Source: an uncultured Eubacterium sp.
Lineage (GTDB): Bacteria; Bacillota; Clostridia; Peptostreptococcales; Anaerovoracaceae
Assembly: GCA_946614405.1 (NCBI GenBank)
Contig: CAMOGZ010000030.1
Location: 1-10,943 of the forward strand
DNA length: 10,943 nucleotides
Direction of reading: 5' to 3'
The notes beneath the pieces were generated by a model. The model worked only from the letters and a program-made list of their open reading frames with translations, had not been told where the DNA came from and did no database searches. Position numbers and translations under genes: made by a program. Positions 6,250-10,943 of the stretch are shown piece by piece; positions within the stretch are counted from its first letter, which is position 1; each line of letters opens with the position of its first letter.

Positions 6250-6939
6250 TCAGCCCCCTTCCTCTGCCCTTTTATCGGAAAGGGCGATCAGGCCGGTCAG
6301 TTCTCCCAGACGTTCTTCCGTGTTCAGTGCGGTTCCGATGGTACAGCGGATCTCCCGTTCCGGCTGCATCTGGTTATGATTCCGGATCCGGTTCCCCAGG
6401 GTATCCATGAACTGCTGCATAGCATCCCTGTCGCAGTCCTGGAAAATGGCAAGGAACTTGTTTCCTCCGTTCCTTCCCACGAAACACCGGTTCATGGAAA
6501 GGTCCAGGATGATGTCGGAGAAATGCTGGATCACCTCGTCTCCGGCCTCGTGGCCGTAGGTCTCATTGATCACCGGAAGGCTGACCAGATCTATGGTCGC
6601 ACAGGCCATCTTCTCCGGGATTTTCCGATGGGCGTACTGGCTGATGTAAGCATCGCAGCTATAGCGATTGGCGATCCCCGTCAGCGGGTCGGAGAAGACT
6701 GCATTGTCCAGCTCCTTATTCTCCCGGCGCAGAGTCGTGAAGGATCCGAAATCAAGGAACATGAAAATAAAGGATGCTCCCAGTGAGATCCATAGCGCGA
6801 TGCACAAAGTCCGGACGTGGACGTCCTGTGCCGCCATCTGATATAATTCTTTGTCCCGGAAAATCACAAACAGAGAAAAGCCTGCTATCGCAACATAGAG
6901 AAGCAGCTGTAATGTTTTGATCTTGTCAAAATTCTTCAT
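6250..6939 (-). CDS. Membrane protein with a degenerate GGDEF domain, 229 aa
   Basis: Two membrane helices (about residues 9-27 and 44-63) enclose a short loop of about 17 residues and are followed by a GGDEF domain (about 78-225). The domain start is well kept (SDPLTGIANRYS), as are Asp117 and the YGHEAGD stretch, but the active-site loop reads GGNKF (158-162) in place of GGDEF. The canonical Glu that binds metal and is needed for catalysis is Lys161, and the K/D pair of the FKxIND segment is also changed (LPVINE). The protein is therefore unlikely to make c-di-GMP; it may act as a binding or scaffold domain. No inhibitory-site RxxD precedes the loop. The gene lies 13 bases after the signal peptidase gene and 5 before the sigma factor, so it may tune that regulatory pair. 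The ribosome binding site is weak (GTGAAGAG). Confidence 0.86.
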   Translation of the reverse strand: MKNFDKIKTLQLLLYVAIAGFSLFVIFRDKELYQMAAQDVHVRTLCIALWISLGASFIFMFLDFGSFTTLRRENKELDNAVFSDPLTGIANRYSCDAYISQYAHRKIPEKMACATIDLVSLPVINETYGHEAGDEVIQHFSDIILDLSMNRCFVGRNGGNKFLAIFQDCDRDAMQQFMDTLGNRIRNHNQMQPEREIRCTIGTALNTEERLGELTGLIALSDKRAEEGG

Positions 6940-6952
6940 AGATACTCTTCAC

Positions 6953-7486
6953 TCACACTTTCCTGATGTACCAGCGTCCCAGACGGAATATGATCCGTCC
7001 TTTGATCTGGCGCAAATTGACTTCACCGAAGGTTCGGGAATCCATGGATCCCTCACGGTTATCTCCCAGAACGAATACATTGCCTTCGTTCACCTGGTAG
7101 GGGTAGATCACGGCGCCCGTTTCTTCTTCCGTGCGGCCTGCTCCCCAGGGGTCGTACAGTTTGGCTCGGTTCACCAGAACCTCTCCCTGGTGCAGATCCA
7201 CCTCATCACCGCCCAGGGCCACGACCCTCTTGATATAATATTCCCCCGACGGGACCCGCATGGTCACGATGTCCCCGGGCTGATAACTCCGTCCGATCCG
7301 GAGATATACCACGATCTCCTTGTCCTTCAGGGCCGGGCTCATGGAGTCCCCCCCGATCACGGAAAGACCGATGATAAAACGAAACAGAACAAACACGGCG
7401 ATCACAAGTACGATGAACTTGAAACTGTCGTGGAGCCATTCCAGCTTATATCCATTAAATCTTTCCAGAATTCGTCTTCTTTGCAT
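6953..7486 (-). CDS. lepB: Type I signal peptidase, 177 aa
   Basis: This membrane-anchored serine protease removes signal peptides from secreted proteins on the outer face of the membrane. One N-terminal helix (about residues 22-41) is followed by the conserved boxes: the catalytic Ser48 in GGDSMSPAL, the general base Lys86 in YYIKRVVALGGD, and GDNREGSMDSRTFG at 141-154. The Ser/Lys dyad and the small single-helix form match Bacillota enzymes of the SipS type. It is followed after 13 bases by the GGDEF-like gene and preceded by a 69-base gap with a hairpin. Its ribosome binding site is poor (only GAAAGATG is near), which may limit expression. Type I peptidase does not process type IV prepilins, but it could act on other exported parts, and it could be of interest since the pilin-like proteins here lack a standard prepilin site. 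Confidence 0.94.
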   Translation of the reverse strand: MQRRRILERFNGYKLEWLHDSFKFIVLVIAVFVLFRFIIGLSVIGGDSMSPALKDKEIVVYLRIGRSYQPGDIVTMRVPSGEYYIKRVVALGGDEVDLHQGEVLVNRAKLYDPWGAGRTEEETGAVIYPYQVNEGNVFVLGDNREGSMDSRTFGEVNLRQIKGRIIFRLGRWYIRKV

Positions 7487-7508
7487 TGGTCATCTTTCTA
7501 TCTGTAAA

Positions 7509-7544
7509 GACGCAGATCCGGGGCCGAATGGATCACCTTGCGTC
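7509..7544 (-). promoter_or_regulatory. Hairpin in the gap between the EAL gene and the signal peptidase gene
   Basis: On the minus strand, GACGCA (7544-7539) pairs with TGCGTC (7514-7509), and GATCC (7534-7530 side) pairs with GGATC (7519-7515), giving 11 pairs with a 4-base bulge on the 5' arm and a 10-base G+C-rich loop. Only three T residues follow, so it is a weak candidate for an intrinsic terminator. It ends 22 bases before the signal peptidase start, so it could be a partial terminator, an RNA processing site or a stability element that separates levels of the two-gene signalling unit from the genes downstream. It does not resemble a c-di-GMP riboswitch. Confidence 0.4.
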
Positions 7545-7555
7545 TCATCTCTCAT

Positions 7556-9259
7556 TTACGGTCTTACGATCTGCTTCTCAGTCAGCAGAAGCTGTTCAAA
7601 TTCCTCCGCGGGAAGAGGCCTGGAGAAATAATGTCCCTGGATCCGGTCGCAGCCGGTCTCCCGGATCATGCGATACTGCTCCTCATTCTCCACACCTTCT
7701 GCCACCACCGGAACCGAAAGGAAACGGGCGATCTCCATGATCAGTTCGATCATGCGGATGCTGCGTTCATCCTTCTCAACATTCCGGATGAAGGACATAT
7801 CCATCTTGATCACATCGATGGGCATGGTGGACAGCATACTGAGGCAGGAATACCCCGAGCCGAAGTCATCCAGCTCGATCCGGAATCCGTCCTCCCGCAG
7901 CCCCTGCAGAGCAGCCATCAGCTGGTCCACATCTTCCGAGTACGCGGATTCTGTGATTTCCAGGAGGAAATCCTTCGGATCGATCCCATAGCGTTCCACG
8001 AGATCCGACATCCGCTTCCGCAGATTCTCATCATACACATCGATACGCGAGACATTAACAGAAACCTGGATGGTAATGCCCCATTTCTCCTTCCACTGGC
8101 CAACCAGTCTCGCGGTCTCCTCCCAGACATAGGAGTCAACACGGTGGATCATGCCATTCCGTTCAAAGAGGGGAATGAAGATCCCGGGGCTGACCATTCC
8201 AAACTGAGGATGATTCCACCGGATCAGGGCCTCTGCGCTGCTGAGCACTGGCTCTTCTCCTGTGATATCGAACTTCGGCTGGAAATAGACGATGAGCTGT
8301 TTGTCCTGGATCGCCTCATCGATCCCGTGGATCAGTTTCTCTTCGAAGAGTTCTTTCTCATGTAATTCCGTATCATAATAGGATATGTTGCGGTTAAAGT
8401 CATTACTGCGGCTGTCACAGGCATATTTGGCCATGTCGAACTGGTGCGGAACCGACAGAGACTGGTCCACGTTCTGATATACGCCGACCCGGAACCGGAT
8501 CCGGGCTACCTCCGACAGACGGGACAGGTCCTCCTCCAGCTTCCTGTGGAGTTCTTCATAGTTATCACTGTGCCTGCGGTAGACGAAGAAGGTGTCCCCG
8601 GAGGCGCGGCATGCGATGCCGATGCCGGGCTGAAGACTGACCTTCAGAGATTCCCCGATGGTCTTCAGGACGGTGTCACCGAACTCCCGGCTCTGAAGCT
8701 CGTTCAGAAGTCGGAAGTGGTCGATATCGATGACCACGGCGTCGATACTGCGGGAAAGGTCATACTGGCGGACCTGCTCTGCATATTCGAAGAAATAGTC
8801 CTTGGCATAGAGCCCCGTCAGAGGATCCCTCTCTGTGGACTGAACGATCATCCGCTTCTCGGACAGTTCAATGTTCTTCCATACGCGAGTCCGGATCACC
8901 TCAGGCGAATCGTAAGGCTTGGGGATGAAATCCACCGCGCCCAGGCGCAGTGTCTCCACCTCCGCCGACTTCTCTGATGTAAGGACGATCACCGGCAGGT
9001 CCTTCAGCTTGTCATCTCCGTGCATGATCTCCAGAAGCTGATAACCGTCCATCACGGGCATTATCAGATCCAGCAGGACACAAGAAAGATGACGTCCTCT
9101 TTCACGAAGGATCTCCAGTGCTTCCTGACCGTTTGCGGCATAGTGTATATTATAGTCCGGGGCCATGATCTCCCCGAGGATCTCACGGTTCAGCTCGATA
9201 TCTTCGACAATAAGTATTTCTTTTCGGATGTTTTCCGGCCGATACATTCTGTTGTCCAT
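7556..9259 (-). CDS. Response regulator with REC, degenerate GGDEF and EAL domains (c-di-GMP phosphodiesterase), 567 aa
   Basis: The receiver domain (about residues 13-132) keeps the acidic pair Glu19-Asp20, the phosphorylation site Asp64 (VLLDLIMPVMDG), Thr94 and Lys114 (PKPYDSPE). The GGDEF domain (about 143-300) starts with RDPLTGLYAKD, but its active loop is SGDTF (220-224), so cyclase activity is unlikely; GTP or allosteric binding is possible. The EAL domain (about 315-558) has all the residues expected of an active c-di-GMP phosphodiesterase: Glu343 (AEALIRW), Asn402 (VNVSR), Glu434 (LEITES), Asp464-Asp465 (LDDFGSGY), Lys485 (IKMD), Glu521 (VAEGVEN) and Gln541 (QGHYFS). It should hydrolyse c-di-GMP to pGpG under control of phosphorylation. 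The ATG has an AGGAGAGGG ribosome binding site and lies 32 bases after the HPt gene, its likely phosphodonor. No histidine kinase is seen nearby. Confidence 0.94.
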   Translation of the reverse strand: MDNRMYRPENIRKEILIVEDIELNREILGEIMAPDYNIHYAANGQEALEILRERGRHLSCVLLDLIMPVMDGYQLLEIMHGDDKLKDLPVIVLTSEKSAEVETLRLGAVDFIPKPYDSPEVIRTRVWKNIELSEKRMIVQSTERDPLTGLYAKDYFFEYAEQVRQYDLSRSIDAVVIDIDHFRLLNELQSREFGDTVLKTIGESLKVSLQPGIGIACRASGDTFFVYRRHSDNYEELHRKLEEDLSRLSEVARIRFRVGVYQNVDQSLSVPHQFDMAKYACDSRSNDFNRNISYYDTELHEKELFEEKLIHGIDEAIQDKQLIVYFQPKFDITGEEPVLSSAEALIRWNHPQFGMVSPGIFIPLFERNGMIHRVDSYVWEETARLVGQWKEKWGITIQVSVNVSRIDVYDENLRKRMSDLVERYGIDPKDFLLEITESAYSEDVDQLMAALQGLREDGFRIELDDFGSGYSCLSMLSTMPIDVIKMDMSFIRNVEKDERSIRMIELIMEIARFLSVPVVAEGVENEEQYRMIRETGCDRIQGHYFSRPLPAEEFEQLLLTEKQIVRP

Positions 9260-9291
9260 CCTTACCCTCTCCTACTGTCTGTCTGTAATGA

Positions 9292-9660
9292 TCACTGCTC
9301 CTGAAAACTTCTGATCTTACTTACGATGTCAGGGTATAGCTGCTTCAGCTGGTCCATCAGCTCCGTCATCTCTTCCCTGGACATCTCCACTTTCCCGCCG
9401 GGACGCAGTCCCTCTGTCAGCGGATTGATCAGGTTGGAAAGGCTGGTAACCGACAGGTTGCCGCATACGCCCTTCAGTGCATGTGCCGCCTCAAAGGCCT
9501 CCTGGTCTCTGCCACCTTCAAAGGCCTCCACAAGCTGGTCAAATGTGTCCCCATCCGGAAGCTTAACAATGAACTTGCCGATCAGCGTATCGTTCATCAG
9601 ACGCATGGTTGCTTCTTCATAGTTTCCGCCGATTGCCTCATATAATTCCTTAACAGTCAT
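9292..9660 (-). CDS. Stand-alone HPt (histidine phosphotransfer) domain protein, 122 aa
   Basis: This is a phosphorelay intermediate that takes a phosphoryl group on His and hands it to a receiver domain. The phosphosite is His60 in AAHALKGVCGNLS, the usual AHxLKGxxxxLG pattern, within a four-helix bundle spanning about residues 15-120. There is no kinase domain. The downstream REC-GGDEF-EAL protein is the obvious partner. An in-frame ATG six codons upstream (9678) would give 128 residues, but AAAGGTGG is 7 bases before the ATG at 9660, so the shorter form is preferred. It is the first gene after the polC terminator and is served by its own promoter. The hybrid kinase that loads it must be encoded elsewhere or be lacking. 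Confidence 0.88.
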   Translation of the reverse strand: MTVKELYEAIGGNYEEATMRLMNDTLIGKFIVKLPDGDTFDQLVEAFEGGRDQEAFEAAHALKGVCGNLSVTSLSNLINPLTEGLRPGGKVEMSREEMTELMDQLKQLYPDIVSKIRSFQEQ

Positions 9661-9667
9661 GATCCGC

Positions 9668-9675
9668 CCACCTTT
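9668..9675 (-). promoter_or_regulatory. Ribosome binding site of the HPt gene
   Basis: On the minus strand this reads AAAGGTGG, one base off the ideal AAAGGAGG, with 7 bases to the ATG at 9660. The upstream ATG at 9678 would start inside or before this site, so it is unlikely to be used. The site therefore decides the start of the HPt gene. Confidence 0.7.
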
Positions 9676-9717
9676 CATCTATGCTCTATAAACTTATTAC
9701 ATACCTATACATAGTAT

Positions 9718-9746
9718 ATTTTACCATAAAAGACGCAGAGATTGAA
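9718..9746 (-). promoter_or_regulatory. Extended -10 sigma-A type promoter for the HPt-led unit
   Basis: On the minus strand, TTCAAT (9746-9741) stands as a weak -35, followed by a spacer of exactly 17 bases and TAAAAT (9723-9718), which matches TATAAT at 5 of 6 positions. The bases just before the -10 are TGG, an extended -10 element that would make up for the poor -35. Transcription would start near 9711, leaving a 5' leader of about 50 bases before the ATG at 9660. The whole stretch 9661-9768 is A+T rich compared with the genes on each side. Two short repeats of CTAT/ATAG lie at about 9702-9714, but I give them no function. Confidence 0.6.
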
Positions 9747-9768
9747 TCCCTGTTTTCCATTGAAACAG

Positions 9769-9797
9769 AAAAAGAAGCTGCCAAATGCGACAGCTTC
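9769..9797 (-). terminator. Intrinsic terminator of polC
   Basis: On the minus strand, GAAGCTGTC (9797-9789) pairs with GGCAGCTTC (9782-9774), a stem of 9 pairs with one G-U, closing a 6-base loop GCATTT and followed directly by TTTTT (9773-9769) and a T-rich stretch. It lies 17 bases after the polC stop codon. This is a textbook Rho-independent terminator and marks the boundary between polC and the next unit. Confidence 0.9.
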
Positions 9798-9814
9798 CTG
9801 TATTTCATATTATT

Positions 9815-10943
9815 TTAGAAGTTCCATGCCAGCTGATCTGTCTCCGGCAGACCGTCGAACACGCCATGGCTGCGGAGAACTTCCACCACGGATTTGGTGA
9901 GTTTGGCCCGGTTCATGGCATCCTCCACCGTGTCAAAGGGCTTCTCTTCATAAGCTTCATACAAAGACTTCGCCGCGGTCTCTCCCACTCCGTTGAAGGC
10001 CACGAAGGGCAGCAGCACCTTTCCGTCTTCCTTCCAGAACTTCAGGGCTTTGGATGCGCCGAGATGTGCGTCCACGAACTCGTAGCCTCTGCTGTACATC
10101 TCGTAGGCGATTTCCAGTACGATCTGCTCATCCTTGTCCTTGGCGGTGGCATTATTGCCCATGAGCTGGATCTCCTCCATCCGGTCCAGACAGGCCTGGG
10201 GGCCCTTCAGGATCACATCCGCATTGAAGTTCTGAGCCACACTGGTGAAGAATGTGGCATAGAATTCCACGGGATAGTAGACTTTGTACCACGCCATACG
10301 GAAGGACATCATGACGTAGGCCACTGCATGAGCCCGGGGGAACATGTACTGGATCTTGATGCAGGAATCGATGTACCAGTCCGGTACGCCGTGTTCCTTC
10401 ATGACCTGCAGCTGTTCCGGCTTCAGAGGACGGTTCTTACGGACGTCCTCCATGATATGGAAGGATGTCTCATTCTCGATCCCCTTCAGGATCAGGTAGT
10501 TCATGATGTCGTCTCGTGTGGAGATCACCTCTCGCATGGTGGCGGTCCCGGAACGAATGTAGTCCTGGGCATTGTTCAGCCATACGTCGGTTCCATGGGA
10601 AAATCCCGAGATGCGGACCAGGTCTGCGAACTTGTCCGGCTTGGTATTGTCCAGCATCTGCCGTACGAAGGATGTGCCGAATTCCGGGATCGCATAGCTC
10701 CCGTGGGTGTACTTGTAGTCGGGGTCCTTGATGTCCAGGGCTTCGATCCCGTTAAAGATGGACAAAACCTTCCGGTCCGAAAGATCCGCCTCCATGGGGT
10801 CGATCCCCGTCATATCCTGCAGCTGGCGGATCATGGAAGGCACATTGTGCCCCAGGATATCCAGCTTCAGCAGGTTCTCATCGATCTTGTGATAATCAAA
10901 GTGGGTCGTTATGATATCGGACTTCACATCGTTTGCGGGATGC
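9815..10943 (-). CDS. polC: DNA polymerase III alpha subunit PolC, C-terminal part (5' end outside the window)
   Basis: PolC is the replicative DNA polymerase of Bacillota. About 376 codons of the C-terminal end are present; the full protein is about 1,400-1,500 residues, so the exonuclease and most of the palm lie outside. The frame is open to the edge (HPANDVKSDI), so the GTG at 10927 is not a start. Seen in order: the palm element LLKLDILGH, which I believe holds the third catalytic Asp, the fingers element YMFPRAHAVAYVMMSFRMAWYKV, and a helix-hairpin-helix (LLPFVAFNGVGETAAKSLYEA) in the duplex-binding domain. The C-terminus is LPETDQLAWNF. PolC normally ends in a clamp-binding motif such as QLSLF; here the motif reads QLAWNF, a weak variant. 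A clear terminator follows the stop codon. Confidence 0.96.
   Translation of the reverse strand, partial: HPANDVKSDIITTHFDYHKIDENLLKLDILGHNVPSMIRQLQDMTGIDPMEADLSDRKVLSIFNGIEALDIKDPDYKYTHGSYAIPEFGTSFVRQMLDNTKPDKFADLVRISGFSHGTDVWLNNAQDYIRSGTATMREVISTRDDIMNYLILKGIENETSFHIMEDVRKNRPLKPEQLQVMKEHGVPDWYIDSCIKIQYMFPRAHAVAYVMMSFRMAWYKVYYPVEFYATFFTSVAQNFNADVILKGPQACLDRMEEIQLMGNNATAKDKDEQIVLEIAYEMYSRGYEFVDAHLGASKALKFWKEDGKVLLPFVAFNGVGETAAKSLYEAYEEKPFDTVEDAMNRAKLTKSVVEVLRSHGVFDGLPETDQLAWNF

Noticed and set aside
7490..7552. Short frame of 20 codons starting ATGAGAGATGAG right after the EAL gene stop
   Set aside because: It has no ribosome binding site, and its sequence is explained by the hairpin in that gap.
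7487..7555. c-di-GMP riboswitch in the gap after the EAL gene, suggested by an ACGCAAGG-like stretch
   Set aside because: The gap is too short and lacks the paired arms and the conserved loop and receptor segments of the class I fold. I saw no such riboswitch in the 9661-9814 or 4868-4948 gaps either.
9700..9716. Imperfect palindrome TACCTATACATAGTA as an operator
   Set aside because: The arms match over only four bases without a shift, and such A+T-rich repeats are common by chance. There is no adjacent regulator gene to support it.

Overview
The window looks like a piece of a Bacillota chromosome, most likely a gut Clostridia of the Lachnospiraceae type. The reasons are the C-terminal part of a PolC-type DNA polymerase III at the right edge, strong AGGAGG-like ribosome binding sites, a moderately high G+C content (estimated by eye) and a Gram-positive style pilus locus. 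Every gene I can support is on the minus strand, so transcription runs from high to low coordinates. I found no tRNA, rRNA, CRISPR array, insertion sequence or convincing plus-strand gene.

Region by region, in the direction of transcription: the 3' end of polC (10943-9815) is closed by a clear intrinsic terminator (9797-9769). A good extended -10 promoter (9746-9718) then starts a new unit. Its first two genes are a phosphorelay/c-di-GMP pair: a stand-alone HPt protein (9660-9292) and a response regulator with a degenerate GGDEF domain and an apparently intact EAL phosphodiesterase domain (9259-7556). After a 69-base gap holding a hairpin come a type I signal peptidase (7486-6953), a membrane protein with a degenerate GGDEF domain (6939-6250), an ECF-like sigma factor (6244-5684) and its probable membrane-bound regulator (5668-4949, GTG start).

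An 81-base gap (4948-4868) leads into a pilus-like locus. It opens with three small membrane proteins of unknown function (4867-4463, 4466-4299, 4315-4112). A secreted transglutaminase-fold lipoprotein (4098-3151) and a GspF/PilC inner-membrane platform protein (3138-2092) follow. Then come four short pilin-like proteins, each with one N-terminal membrane helix (2082-1753, 1756-1298, 1301-852, 855-454), and the N-terminal half of a PilT-family ATPase that runs off the left edge (445-1). Most junctions are a few bases apart or overlap as ATGA, so much of the locus is probably translationally coupled.

Taken together, this may be a single long unit of about 9.7 kb. It would join phosphorelay input, c-di-GMP breakdown, an extracytoplasmic sigma/anti-sigma switch and a type IV pilus-like or type II secretion-like machine. 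The unusual parts are pilin-like proteins without the standard G^FxxxE processing site, a transglutaminase lipoprotein inside the pilus genes, a trio of small membrane proteins including one of only 55 residues, and two GGDEF domains that both look unable to make c-di-GMP. The co-regulation of the whole set is inference from layout, not something the sequence proves.
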